This document shows positions 1-7,937 of a stretch of DNA of 64,000 nucleotides, one piece after another; the stretch's first letter is position 1; each line of letters opens with the position of its first letter. Both the position numbers and the translations under genes were made by a program. The stretch comes from Oceanococcus sp041619555 (lineage in GTDB: Bacteria > Pseudomonadota > Gammaproteobacteria > Nevskiales > Oceanococcaceae). The notes under the pieces were generated by a model that was given only the letters and a program-made list of their open reading frames with translations, was not told the DNA's origin and searched no databases. The stretch lies in the NCBI GenBank assembly GCA_041619555.1, contig JBFKDQ010000002.1, positions 1 through 64,000 on the forward strand, given 5' to 3'.

Positions 1-911
1 GCGGTGACTTCCGAGAACAGATCCTCTAAGGCCGGTCTTTCCTCGTACAGTTCCCGCAATCCCCAGTCCAGCGCCACCGACTGCAGGACCAGAGCCTGGC
101 GTGGATCGTGACCAGGCTCGATCAGCAGCCGGAATCGCGTGCTGTCGACCTGCTCCACCGTGGCCACGCCGCTGAATTCGCGTAGGCGTTCAGGTGGCGG
201 CGGTTTGCGCATCCCCACCAGGAGGCGCAGGCTCGCCTGCGAGTCCTTGCGCAATGCAGTTTCATGAACGATGCGTCCACCGGTCATGATGATGGCGCGA
301 TCGCACACGGCCTGCACTTCGGACAGGATATGGCTGGAAAGAATGATGGCGTGTTCCTGTGCCAGTTCACCGATCAGGCGGCGGATCTGCTGCATCTGAT
401 TCGGATCCAGGCCCACGGTGGGTTCGTCCAGCACGATCAGCGCCGGTTTGTGCACGATGGCCTGGGCAAGGCCGGTGCGTTGCTGGAAGCCCTTGGACAG
501 GGACTGGATCAACTGATTTGCGACGTCTTCAAGGCCGCAGGCCGCAAGCGCCTCATCGACGGCCTGTTTCAGCGCCGGTCCGCGCAGGCCGTGGAGGCGG
601 GCACAGAAACGCAGATACTCTCTTGGGCTCAGTTCCCTGTGCAGAGGCGGAATTTCGGGCAGGTAGCCGAGCTGCCGACGGGCGATCAATGGCTGGCTGG
701 CCAGCGCGACGCCGCCGATCAACACCTTGCCAGCGCTGGGGGCAAGGCAGCCCGTGAGCATGCGCAGCAGGGTGGTCTTGCCGGCGCCATTGGGGCCGAG
801 CAGGCCCAGGACCTCGCCCCGGTGCAATTCCAGGCTGACGCCGTCCACGGCCAGATGGGGGCCGAATCGGCGTTGCAGGCCTGTGGCCTGAACCAGCTGT
901 TCTTCGGTCAT
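1..911 (-). CDS. ABC transporter ATP-binding protein, GldA/CcmA-like (3' end outside window)
   Basis: ATPase subunit of an ABC-2 type exporter, expected to act at the cytoplasmic face of the inner membrane with a permease that should lie beyond the left edge. Read on the minus strand from ATG at 911, the protein begins MTEEQLVQATGLQRRFG. It shows a Walker A (GPNGAGKTT), the signature region LSKGFQQR, a Walker B with LIVLDEPTVGLDPNQ and a switch histidine in ILSSHIL. The last about 80 residues form the C-terminal extension typical of GldA/NosF-like ATPases. At least 303 codons are present and no stop is reached. The substrate is not evident. Its start lies just past the terminator of the rpmBG unit, so it is probably transcribed separately. 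Confidence 0.88.
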   Translation of the reverse strand, partial: MTEEQLVQATGLQRRFGPHLAVDGVSLELHRGEVLGLLGPNGAGKTTLLRMLTGCLAPSAGKVLIGGVALASQPLIARRQLGYLPEIPPLHRELSPREYLRFCARLHGLRGPALKQAVDEALAACGLEDVANQLIQSLSKGFQQRTGLAQAIVHKPALIVLDEPTVGLDPNQMQQIRRLIGELAQEHAIILSSHILSEVQAVCDRAIIMTGGRIVHETALRKDSQASLRLLVGMRKPPPPERLREFSGVATVEQVDSTRFRLLIEPGHDPRQALVLQSVALDWGLRELYEERPALEDLFSEVT

Positions 912-956
912 GACACGGCGATGTATTTGCGCAAGCCAAAATTCCTTCAGACAAGA

Positions 957-981
957 AAATGCCCGCCAAGGCGGGCATTAA
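957..981 (-). terminator. Rho-independent terminator after rpmG
   Basis: A 9-bp inverted repeat (ATGCCCGCC, 2-base loop AA, GGCGGGCAT) lies 29 bases beyond the rpmG stop on the minus strand and is followed there by a short T-rich run. It fits an intrinsic terminator closing the rpmB-rpmG transcript before the ABC ATPase gene. Confidence 0.75.
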
Positions 982-1009
982 CATAAGGCATAGGCTGGCG
1001 GAATCAAGC

Positions 1010-1177
1010 TTACTTGATTTTCGCTTCCTTGAACTCGACGTGCTTGCGGACGACCGGGTCGTATTTCTTGAAAACGAACTTGTCCGGTGTATTGCGCTTG
1101 TTCTTGTCGGTGGTGTAGTAGAAGCCGGTGCCGGCCGTACTCACCAGTTTGATCTTTTCGCGTGCTGACTTGGCCAT
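1010..1177 (-). CDS. rpmG: 50S ribosomal protein L33
   Basis: Small ribosomal protein of the large subunit, 55 residues, the normal length. It begins MAKSAREKIKLVSTAGTG and ends with a lysine-rich tail (KEAKIK). It contains YYTTDKNKRNTPDK, a typical L33 core. This is the cysteine-free form, lacking the zinc-binding CxxC pairs of C+ paralogues. Its start lies three bases past the rpmB stop, so the two are cotranscribed as in E. coli rpmBG. A terminator follows at 957-981. Confidence 0.97.
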   Translation of the reverse strand: MAKSAREKIKLVSTAGTGFYYTTDKNKRNTPDKFVFKKYDPVVRKHVEFKEAKIK

Positions 1178-1180
1178 GAT

Positions 1181-1417
1181 TTATACCTTCTCGCCGCGCG
1201 AGCGGAGATCGCCGAGCACGGCATCAATGCCGAGCTTGTCGATGATGCGCAGGCCGTGATGGGAAATACGCAGACGGACGAAGCGCTTTTCGCTCTCGAC
1301 CCAGAAGCGCTTGCTTTGCAAGTTCGGCAGGAAACGCCGCCGCGTTCTGCGGTTCGCGTGCGATACGTTGTTACCGGATTGGGGGCCTTTGCCCGTCACC
1401 TGACAGACTCGTGACAT
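1181..1417 (-). CDS. rpmB: 50S ribosomal protein L28
   Basis: Large-subunit ribosomal protein of 78 residues, the standard length. The ATG start at 1417 gives MSRVCQVTGKGPQSGNNVSH, the invariant L28 N-terminus, and the protein ends RSRGEKV. The frame stays open upstream, but only this start matches the family. A strong sigma-70-like promoter lies at 1469-1497 and a small GNRA-type hairpin at 1443-1456 sits in the leader. radC lies upstream on the same strand, as in the E. coli radC-rpmBG arrangement. Confidence 0.97.
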   Translation of the reverse strand: MSRVCQVTGKGPQSGNNVSHANRRTRRRFLPNLQSKRFWVESEKRFVRLRISHHGLRIIDKLGIDAVLGDLRSRGEKV

Positions 1418-1468
1418 GATTCTTGTTCCTGAGAAACCGGATGCGTCTTCCGACGCGAAAGGGCGCGC

Positions 1469-1497
1469 TTTATACCAGTTGCAAGGTTCGACGGCAA
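1469..1497 (-). promoter_or_regulatory. Sigma-70-type promoter of rpmBG
   Basis: Reading the minus strand, TTGCCG (1497-1492) and TATAAA (1474-1469) are separated by exactly 17 bases. The site is about 50 bases upstream of the rpmB start and downstream of radC, so ribosomal protein genes can be transcribed independently of radC. The leader between promoter and ATG can fold GCGTC-GGAA-GACGC at 1443-1456. Confidence 0.7.
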
Positions 1498-1583
1498 GAC
1501 CTGGGGCAAGCCCGGCTCTGGCGATGGACCGACGCGCCACTGGAAAGCCGCGCGAAAACGCCCATGCTGACAGGGATTCCGGC

Positions 1584-2258
1584 TCAGAGCAAGCCGCGCT
1601 CGGCAAAGCTGCTGCAATCGCTGTCGCCGACCACGATATGGTCGAGTATCCGCACGTCGATCAGACCCAGCGCATCGCCCAGGCGGCGGGTGAGCTGCCG
1701 GTCGGCCTGACTGGGTTCGGCAATGCCGGATGGATGATTATGCGCCAGGATGACGGCCGCCGCATTGTGTCTGAGGGCGGCCCGCACGACTTCACGCGGA
1801 TACACGCTGGCGCCGTTGATGGTGCCGTAGAACATCTCTTGCAGTTCGATCATGCGATGGCGGTTGTCCAGCCAGAGGCAGCAGAACACCTCCTGTTCAC
1901 GGTGTCGCAGATGCTGATGCAGGACCGCCTGCGCCATGGTCGGATCGGTCAGCGCCTGACCGCGTCTGAGGGTTTCCTGCAGTTCCCGTCCGGCCATGGC
2001 GCGGATGGCCTGCAATTGGGCGTACTTGGCCGGCCCCAGGCCTGGTGTGGCGCAGAAATCGCTTGCGGAGGCGGCAAACAGGCCACGCAAGCCGTCAAAT
2101 CGGTGCAGCAGTTCGCGGGCGAGGTCCAGGGCACTGCGCCCCTGGACGCCGGTGCGCAGGCAGATCGCCAGCAGTTCGGCGTCGCTCAGTGCAGCGCTGC
2201 CCTGGGCAAGCAGTTTCTCGCGCGGGCGTTCCGTCTCGGGCCACTGGGAAATCGGCAT
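1584..2258 (-). CDS. radC: RadC family protein (JAB/MPN domain)
   Basis: Member of the UPF0758/RadC family, 224 residues from the chosen start (E. coli RadC is 222). The N-terminus MPISQWPETERPREKLLAQG contains the family's helix-hairpin-helix lead-in. The C-terminal JAMM-like metal motif is visible as ILAHNHPSG followed downstream by the D of ILDHIVVGD. The historical repair role is disputed and the biochemical function is unclear. I chose the ATG at 2258 because GGAAA sits at a plausible spacing and the family starts here. An ATG at 2273 is also in frame. It is divergent from coaBC (64-base gap). Confidence 0.93.
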   Translation of the reverse strand: MPISQWPETERPREKLLAQGSAALSDAELLAICLRTGVQGRSALDLARELLHRFDGLRGLFAASASDFCATPGLGPAKYAQLQAIRAMAGRELQETLRRGQALTDPTMAQAVLHQHLRHREQEVFCCLWLDNRHRMIELQEMFYGTINGASVYPREVVRAALRHNAAAVILAHNHPSGIAEPSQADRQLTRRLGDALGLIDVRILDHIVVGDSDCSSFAERGLL

Positions 2259-2322
2259 CGCGGTGGTTTCCATGGATTGTCGGTAGAATTTACGTTTGCA
2301 GAGAGTGAAAGCGGACAAGAAC

Positions 2323-3540
2323 ATGAATATCGTGCTGGGGGTCAGTGGTGGAATCGCCGCCTACAAGAGCGCCGACCTGGTCCGGCGTCTGAAGGAGCGA
2401 GGCTGCGAGGTTCAGGTGGTGATGACCGCGGCGGCTGAGCGCTTTATCACGCCGCTGACATTCCAGGCCGTGTCGGGGCGTCCGGTGCGCAGTTCCCTGC
2501 TCGATCCGGCCGCGGAGGCCGCGATGGGTCATATCGAGTTGGCGCGCTGGGCGGATCGGATCCTGATCGCGCCGGCCTCTGCCAATACGCTGGCCCGCCT
2601 TGCCGCCGGCATGGCCGATGATCTGCTGAGCACCCTGTGCCTGGCTTCAAGTGCGCCCTTGCTGCTTGCGCCGGCGATGAATCAGCAGATGTGGCAGGCG
2701 CCGGCCGTGCAGGCGAACATCGCCACCCTGCGGGCACGCGGCGTGGACATACTCGGGCCGGCCGCCGGGCAGCAGGCCTGTGGCGATGTCGGGCCGGGGC
2801 GAATGCTTGAGCCCCTGGAGCTGGCCGACATGCTCCTCGCGTCCAGTCCGGTAGAAAGCCTGCTGGCCGGGTTGAAGGTGATGATCACCGCCGGTCCAAC
2901 GCGTGAAGCGCTGGACCCTGTGCGTTTTCTGACCAATCGCTCTTCCGGCAAGATGGGCTTCGCCCTGGCGGCGGCCTGCCAGGCGGCGGGCGCCGAGGTG
3001 GAACTGATTGCCGGGCCGGTCAATCTGCCGACTCCCCCCGGCGTCCGGCGCCATGATGTTGTCAGCGCCGAGCAGATGCTGGAGAAGGCGTTGAGTTGCG
3101 TGGCAGGGCAGAACATTTTCATCAGTACCGCGGCGGTGTCTGACTACCGACCGCAACAGTACCGTGACAGCAAGATCAAGAAGTCGACCGAAGCGCTGAG
3201 CCTGGCGCTGGAGAAGACCCCGGACATCCTCGCCACCCTGTCGCATCGTGAGAGCAGCCTGTTCACCGTTGGCTTTGCTGCCGAAACGCATGATCTTGAG
3301 CACTATGCGCGTGACAAGATGCAGCGCAAGAACCTGGACATGGTCTGTGCCAATCAGGTCGGGGCCGATCAGGGCTTTGATGTGGACCACAATGCGCTGT
3401 CGGTGTTCTGGCCCGGCGGACAGGCCGAACTGGCGAGCCAGCCCAAGCGCGCGCTGGCCGAGGAACTGGTCGAACTGATCGCTCTGCGTTACGCCGCTGG
3501 CTTTGCCGGTCCGCATGAAGCGGCGGCGGGCGACGATTGA
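2323..3540 (+). CDS. coaBC: Bifunctional phosphopantothenoylcysteine decarboxylase / phosphopantothenate-cysteine ligase
   Basis: Makes 4'-phosphopantetheine in the coenzyme A pathway: the N-terminal CoaC half decarboxylates the product of the C-terminal CoaB ligase. The protein is 405 residues, the usual length. The FMN-binding flavoprotein half starts MNIVLGVSGGIAAYKSADLV, with PAMNQQMW in the conserved decarboxylase region. The CoaB half begins near LKVMITAGPTREALDPVRFLTN and includes SSGKMGFALA. The ATG at 2323 is chosen because the family begins at this MNIVLG. The dut and argB genes follow, a common gammaproteobacterial order. Confidence 0.96.
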   Translation: MNIVLGVSGGIAAYKSADLVRRLKERGCEVQVVMTAAAERFITPLTFQAVSGRPVRSSLLDPAAEAAMGHIELARWADRILIAPASANTLARLAAGMADDLLSTLCLASSAPLLLAPAMNQQMWQAPAVQANIATLRARGVDILGPAAGQQACGDVGPGRMLEPLELADMLLASSPVESLLAGLKVMITAGPTREALDPVRFLTNRSSGKMGFALAAACQAAGAEVELIAGPVNLPTPPGVRRHDVVSAEQMLEKALSCVAGQNIFISTAAVSDYRPQQYRDSKIKKSTEALSLALEKTPDILATLSHRESSLFTVGFAAETHDLEHYARDKMQRKNLDMVCANQVGADQGFDVDHNALSVFWPGGQAELASQPKRALAEELVELIALRYAAGFAGPHEAAAGDD

Positions 3541-3684
3541 AACCCGCAGGCGCAGACGGTACATTCCGCGGCTTGGTCAGGGTGGTGCGCCGCCCTGTTA
3601 CAGGCCCGGTTTGATGGCGCGATTCCGCATCATCGCTCACCGAGGTCTGCTTCCCACTCTGCCCGATCGCGGAAACCTCAGCCG

Positions 3685-4140
3685 ATGCACAAGATCGAAT
3701 ACAAGCTACTGGATGCCCGTCTGGGCAACGAATTTCCGCTGCCTGACTATGCCACCGGCGGCTCTGCCGGCCTGGACCTGCGTGCCTGTCTGCAGCAGGA
3801 ACTGGCGCTGGCACCGGGGCAGACCGAACTGATCCCCACCGGCATGGCCCTCCATATCGCAGACCCGGCGCTGGCGGCGATGATTTTGCCGCGCTCGGGG
3901 CTGGGGCATAAGCACGGCATCGTGCTCGGCAATCTGGTCGGTCTGATTGACTCCGATTATCAGGGGCCGCTGATGGTGTCTTGCTGGAATCGTGGCGATC
4001 GTGTGTTTCATATCAAGCCGGGCGAGCGGATCGCGCAACTGGTTTTCGTTCCGGTGGTGCAGGCCGAACTGACTCAGGTAGACGAATTTCATGCCTCGGA
4101 ACGGGGCACCGGCGGCTTCGGCCACACGGGGCGACACTGA
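3685..4140 (+). CDS. dut: dUTP diphosphatase
   Basis: Hydrolyses dUTP to dUMP and pyrophosphate, preventing uracil incorporation and supplying thymidylate synthesis. The 151 residues match trimeric dUTPases. All five motifs can be followed: AGLDLRA (motif 1), PRSGLGHKHG (motif 2), GLIDSDYQGPL (motif 3), PGERIAQLVFVPV (motif 4) and the C-terminal arm RGTGGFGHTG (motif 5), which closes over the active site. The stop codon overlaps the argB start by one base (TGATG), implying translational coupling. Confidence 0.97.
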   Translation: MHKIEYKLLDARLGNEFPLPDYATGGSAGLDLRACLQQELALAPGQTELIPTGMALHIADPALAAMILPRSGLGHKHGIVLGNLVGLIDSDYQGPLMVSCWNRGDRVFHIKPGERIAQLVFVPVVQAELTQVDEFHASERGTGGFGHTGRH

Positions 4141-5033
4141 TGGCGCTGAATTCGGAGCAGGCCATGAATGTGGCCCATGTGCTCACCGAAGCGCTGCCCT
4201 ACATCCAGCGCTTCCGCCGCAAGACCGTGGTGATCAAGTATGGCGGCAATGCGATGACGGACGAGAAGCTGCAGAGCAGCTTCGCCCGGGACATCGTGCT
4301 GATGAAACTGGTCGGGATTGACCCGGTGGTGGTGCATGGTGGCGGCCCGCAGATTGGCCAGATGCTCAAACGCCTGGGCAAGGACACTGCCTTCGTCGAT
4401 GGCATGCGGGTGACCGACGCGGAAACCATGGACGTCGTGCAGATGGTGCTGATTGGTCTGGTCAACAAGAAGATCGTGAATCTGATCAATCAGCACGGCG
4501 GCCGGGCGGTTGGCCTTTCCGGCAAGGACGGGGCGATGATCCGCGCGCGCAAGTTGCTCGGGCAGGCGGGCAGTCTGCCGGCGCCGGATCTGGGCCAGGT
4601 CGGGGAGGTCGAATCCATCGATCCGAGCGTGATCACCCGGCTGGACAGCGGTGGCTTCATTCCGGTGATTGCGCCGGTCGGGGTTGGTGCGGACGGCGAC
4701 GCCTACAACATCAATGCGGATCTTGTGGCTGGCAAGCTGGCGGCGGTACTGGAAGCGGAAAAACTGATGTTGCTGACCAATACCACCGGGGTGCTCGACA
4801 AATCGGGTGAGTTGCTCACCGGGCTGTCGGCGCAACGGGTGCAGGATTTGATTGCCGATGGCACGATTTCCGGCGGCATGCTGCCAAAGATCCAGTGTGC
4901 GCTGGATGCCGTGAGCAGCGGCGTGCGCGCCGCCCATATCATTGATGGTCGGGTGCAGCATGCCTGTCTTTTGGAGCTTTTCACCGATGAAGGTGTCGGT
5001 ACCCTGATCAAAGGGCGTGGCAGCTCGGTCTGA
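4140..5033 (+). CDS. argB: Acetylglutamate kinase
   Basis: Phosphorylates N-acetyl-L-glutamate in the second step of arginine biosynthesis. The 297-residue protein has the amino-acid-kinase core: VVIKYGGNAM near the N-terminus, VVVHGGGPQI, RVTDAETMDVV and a C-terminal ISGGMLPKI. The N-terminal helix before ALPYIQRF corresponds to the extension seen in arginine-inhibited hexameric enzymes such as that of Pseudomonas, so feedback inhibition is likely (inference). The ATG at 4140 overlaps the dut stop. A second ATG at 4164 is possible but would shorten this helix. Confidence 0.96.
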   Translation: MALNSEQAMNVAHVLTEALPYIQRFRRKTVVIKYGGNAMTDEKLQSSFARDIVLMKLVGIDPVVVHGGGPQIGQMLKRLGKDTAFVDGMRVTDAETMDVVQMVLIGLVNKKIVNLINQHGGRAVGLSGKDGAMIRARKLLGQAGSLPAPDLGQVGEVESIDPSVITRLDSGGFIPVIAPVGVGADGDAYNINADLVAGKLAAVLEAEKLMLLTNTTGVLDKSGELLTGLSAQRVQDLIADGTISGGMLPKIQCALDAVSSGVRAAHIIDGRVQHACLLELFTDEGVGTLIKGRGSSV

Positions 5034-5085
5034 GCGATCACGCCCGTGGGAAGTGTTCAGCCAATCGAGAACGCGACATCGCGCG

Positions 5086-6429
5086 TCAGGCCTTGACCAG
5101 ATTCGGCAGATCCTGCGGATAGCGGCCTCGGGTATCGACAATCAGCGGGGCGTGCTGCTGAATCAGCTGGTAGTCGAAGGCATCATGGTCGGTCGCGACC
5201 ACGACGCAATCGGTAGCGGCCAGCGTGGCCGGTGTCAGCTCCGTGCTGCGCAGTTCGAAGCGATGTTCGCGCAGTTTGGGGAATACCGGGACGAACGGAT
5301 CGCTGTAGGCATAGTCAGCGCCCTGCTCGCGCAGGAATTCCAGGACTTCGACCGCGGGCGAATGGCGCAGATCATCGATATTCTTCTTGTAGGCTAGGCC
5401 AAGCACGAGCACGCGGCTGCCCCTGACCGACTTGCACTGACCGTTCAAGGCGGCGGTGATTTTCTGCATCACCCAGGCCGGCATCGCCGAATTGATTTCG
5501 CCGGCCAGTTCGATAAAGCGGGTGTGGATGCCGTATTCCCTGGCCTTCCAGGTCAGGTAGAAAGGGTCGATGGGAATGCAATGGCCACCGAGCCCCGGTC
5601 CGGGGAAATACGGCACGAAGCCGAATGGCTTGGTCGCGGCGGCGCTGACGATTTCGTGGATATCAAGGCCCATCCGGTCTGCGGTCATCTTCATTTCGTT
5701 GACCAGGCCGATATTGACGGCCCGATGGATGTTTTCCATGAGCTTGGTCATTTCCGCCGCGCGGGTGGAGCTGACCGGCACCAGTTCATCGATGAACAGG
5801 CGGTACAGGGCGAGGCCAGCCTGCAGGCAATGGGGCGTGCTGCCGCCGATCACCTTTGGGATGGTCTGGGTGGAAAAATTCGGATTGCCCGGGTCTTCGC
5901 GCTCCGGCGAATAGACGAGAAAGAAGTTCTCGCCGACGCTCAGGCCGACGCTCTCGATGCCTGGCCTCAATTGCTCCTCCGTGGTGCCTGGATAGGTCGT
6001 GCTTTCCAGCGACAGCATCTGCCCTGGACGCAGATGGGGGAGCAGGCTTTCCATGGTGGACAGAACGAAACTGAGGTCAGGTTCACGCTGCGGGTTCAAC
6101 GGCGTCGGCACGCAGATGATCAGAGCGTCGACCTCGGTGGCGCGGCTGAAGTCCGAACTGCACTGCAGGCCGCCTGGTGGCAGAGCGGCAATGCGCGCAT
6201 CGGGAATATGTTTCAGATAGCTGCGGCCATTGTTGAGCCGGTCCAGCTTGGTCTGGTCCACGTCGAAGCCGACCACGGCCAGGCCTGCTTCGGCACATCG
6301 CAGGGCCAGCGGCAGGCCGACATAGCCGAGGCCGATCACCCCGACGCGCAGCTCCCGTGCGGCGCCGGCATGCACAAAGGCCTGCAGGAGTTCGGGGCTG
6401 CGGGGCTCGCCCTGGCCGTCAGGTTTCAA
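5086..6429 (-). CDS. Nucleotide sugar dehydrogenase, WbpA/UDP-GlcNAc 6-dehydrogenase-like
   Basis: NAD-dependent four-electron oxidation of a UDP-hexose or UDP-HexNAc to the uronic acid, feeding polysaccharide or O-antigen synthesis. A Rossmann motif VGVIGLGYVGLPLA starts near residue 29. The catalytic loop GPGLGGHCIPIDPFYLTW places the thiohemiacetal cysteine near residue 284. This loop resembles WbpA/TviB-type enzymes more than UDP-glucose dehydrogenase (inference). The longest frame starts at TTG (6429), overlapping the upstream stop as TTGA. A GTG at 6375 would give an N-terminus closer to the family. No other glycan genes adjoin it. Confidence 0.88.
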   Translation of the reverse strand: MKPDGQGEPRSPELLQAFVHAGAARELRVGVIGLGYVGLPLALRCAEAGLAVVGFDVDQTKLDRLNNGRSYLKHIPDARIAALPPGGLQCSSDFSRATEVDALIICVPTPLNPQREPDLSFVLSTMESLLPHLRPGQMLSLESTTYPGTTEEQLRPGIESVGLSVGENFFLVYSPEREDPGNPNFSTQTIPKVIGGSTPHCLQAGLALYRLFIDELVPVSSTRAAEMTKLMENIHRAVNIGLVNEMKMTADRMGLDIHEIVSAAATKPFGFVPYFPGPGLGGHCIPIDPFYLTWKAREYGIHTRFIELAGEINSAMPAWVMQKITAALNGQCKSVRGSRVLVLGLAYKKNIDDLRHSPAVEVLEFLREQGADYAYSDPFVPVFPKLREHRFELRSTELTPATLAATDCVVVATDHDAFDYQLIQQHAPLIVDTRGRYPQDLPNLVKA

Positions 6430-7028
6430 TTGGCCTGCTGCAGTTCAAGATAGCGACGCAGGTCGCGATCAAACTCGCGCTTCACCCGGTCGCGCTCCTC
6501 GCGCATGGACCGCAATGCATTGCGGCCACTGTCGACGGCGAACTGAAATTCCTCGATCTGCGTGCGGAGCTTTTCCGGAACCGGCTGGTCCTTGGACGTG
6601 TGAAGTTCACTTCGATCGAGCAGCTTTTTCAGGGTGGTCTCGCTCTGCAGCACGGATTTTTCACCGGAGGCGATGCGCGAGTCGAGAATGGCCATCTGTT
6701 CGTCGCGCCGCAGGATCAGTTGATCCTGGCTTGAATAGGTGCTCGTGAGAAAGCGATCATAGCGCTCCTGTTCATCCGCCTTGCGCTTGGCTTCGGCGGC
6801 GGCTTCGGCGGCCGCTTTTTCGGCGGCCAGCTCATCCGCGGTCTTGGGCCGGTCTCGTTCCTTGATTACCATGCCGCGTTCGTTCAGTTGCTCGGTCTTC
6901 TGCTGGGCGTACTTGGGCGGAATGCGATCGCCATAATGCACTTTCCCGTCTTCATCGACCCAGCGGTAGGTCTTGGCGTTTGCCGTCGCACTCAGGCACA
7001 AGGCAATCAGCAATATCAGTATCGGCAT
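6426..7028 (-). CDS. DUF4124 domain-containing secreted protein
   Basis: Predicted periplasmic protein of 200 residues. An N-terminal signal peptide (MPILILLIALCLSATANA) is followed directly by the DUF4124 core, KTYRWVDEDGKVHYGDRIPP. The remainder is charged and rich in Glu, Lys, Arg and Ala, and likely coiled coil, with stretches such as ADELAAEKAAAEAAAEAKRK. Molecular function is unknown for the family. The stop overlaps the TTG start of the nucleotide-sugar dehydrogenase, so the two may be cotranscribed. The ATG at 7028 is chosen because it opens the signal peptide. Confidence 0.85.
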   Translation of the reverse strand: MPILILLIALCLSATANAKTYRWVDEDGKVHYGDRIPPKYAQQKTEQLNERGMVIKERDRPKTADELAAEKAAAEAAAEAKRKADEQERYDRFLTSTYSSQDQLILRRDEQMAILDSRIASGEKSVLQSETTLKKLLDRSELHTSKDQPVPEKLRTQIEEFQFAVDSGRNALRSMREERDRVKREFDRDLRRYLELQQAN

Positions 7029-7115
7029 GACTTGGGGTCCGGACAGGCAGAAGGGCAAGGATATACCAGCCGACCAGGGCTGGCATCTGGCGTCGCGGCG
7101 CCATCGCAGTGCGGA

Positions 7116-7832
7116 TTACAGGTGCAGGCCACACTCCGTTTTCGGTTTGCCGGCCCAGCGACCCGAGCGGCCATGTCCCTTGACCGTGCAGTGGGTGCAG
7201 CCGATGGAAGAATACCCGTGCGGAACCAGCGGGTGAAATGGCAGTTTGTGCTCGCTGATGTAGGCGTCGCGTTCGGCCTCGGTGACATCGATCATGGGAT
7301 TGAACTTGATGATGCCCCGGCGGCTTTCGAAGATGCCCATCTGGGCCCGGTCATCCGTCTGCCAGGACATCAGGCTGGAAATCCATACGTCGTAGGCCGG
7401 TTTGATCGCTTCCAGTGGCTCGACCTTGTTGATGCTGCAGCAAAAATCCGGGTTCTTGTCGTAGGTCTGGTCGGTTTCGGTGAACTGATGTTTCCAGTCC
7501 TCCGCCCTGAGGCTGAAGACCTCAAGACCGAGAAGCTTGGTCAGATACTCCTTGTACAGCAGTGTCTCACGGAAATGGAATCCGGTGTCGATGAAGGCAA
7601 TTTTCTGCTCCGGGCGAATGCTCGAAATGATGTGCAGAAAATACGCCGATGTGGCGGCGAACGACGAGGTGACCAGCACCTTGTCCGGTGCGAAATCCAG
7701 GTAGAGCTGGTGCAGGCGGGCTTCGAAATTCAGCGGCTGATAGCGTTCATTCAGGGCCTCCAGGGATGGACTCTCGCCATCGCTGTTGCGCTCGTTCAGG
7801 TCGGTCATCACGGCCTCGGCTACTCCGCTCAT
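7116..7832 (-). CDS. cysH: Assimilatory adenylyl-sulfate (APS) reductase, iron-sulfur type
   Basis: Reduces activated sulfate to sulfite for cysteine synthesis. The 238-residue protein has the PAPS-reductase fold, with VTSSFAATSAYF as the P-loop-like element. It carries the cysteine pattern of [4Fe-4S] APS reductases: a CC pair at 131-132, a CxxC at 212-215 (GCTHC) and a C-terminal ECGLH with the nucleophile at about 234. Enterobacterial PAPS reductases lack the cluster cysteines, so APS is the likelier substrate. ATG 7832 opens the longest frame. ATG 7808 has a better ribosome site (GAGG, five-base spacing) and could be the real start. Confidence 0.92.
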   Translation of the reverse strand: MSGVAEAVMTDLNERNSDGESPSLEALNERYQPLNFEARLHQLYLDFAPDKVLVTSSFAATSAYFLHIISSIRPEQKIAFIDTGFHFRETLLYKEYLTKLLGLEVFSLRAEDWKHQFTETDQTYDKNPDFCCSINKVEPLEAIKPAYDVWISSLMSWQTDDRAQMGIFESRRGIIKFNPMIDVTEAERDAYISEHKLPFHPLVPHGYSSIGCTHCTVKGHGRSGRWAGKPKTECGLHL

Positions 7833-7937
7833 GTCGTATCCAGTGTTATGGGAGAGGCAAAAGTACTATTACTGCATAAAAAAAACGAGAAAACATTAAA
7901 AACGGAATAAGAAAATACCAGGCGCATCAGCATCTGT
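7833..7937. promoter_or_regulatory. AT-rich intergenic region upstream of cysH
   Basis: These 105 bases between pyrE and cysH contain long A and T runs, strikingly AT-rich against the surroundings. On the minus strand the T-rich stretch lies just past the pyrE stop and before cysH, so it may hold the pyrE 3' end and the cysH promoter, possibly with a CysB-type site. I see no clear hairpin and cannot define boxes confidently. Confidence 0.4.

Noticed and set aside
1416..2438. A 340-codon plus-strand frame over radC
   Set aside because: The minus strand encodes a complete RadC with JAMM-like motif; the plus frame has no homology and overlaps the coaBC start.
4089..5141. A 350-codon open frame on the minus strand
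   Set aside because: Antisense shadow of argB, whose own frame carries all conserved kinase motifs.
7860..7915. A/T runs as an intrinsic terminator after pyrE
   Set aside because: No GC-rich stem precedes the T-run on either strand; treated only as an AT-rich regulatory region.
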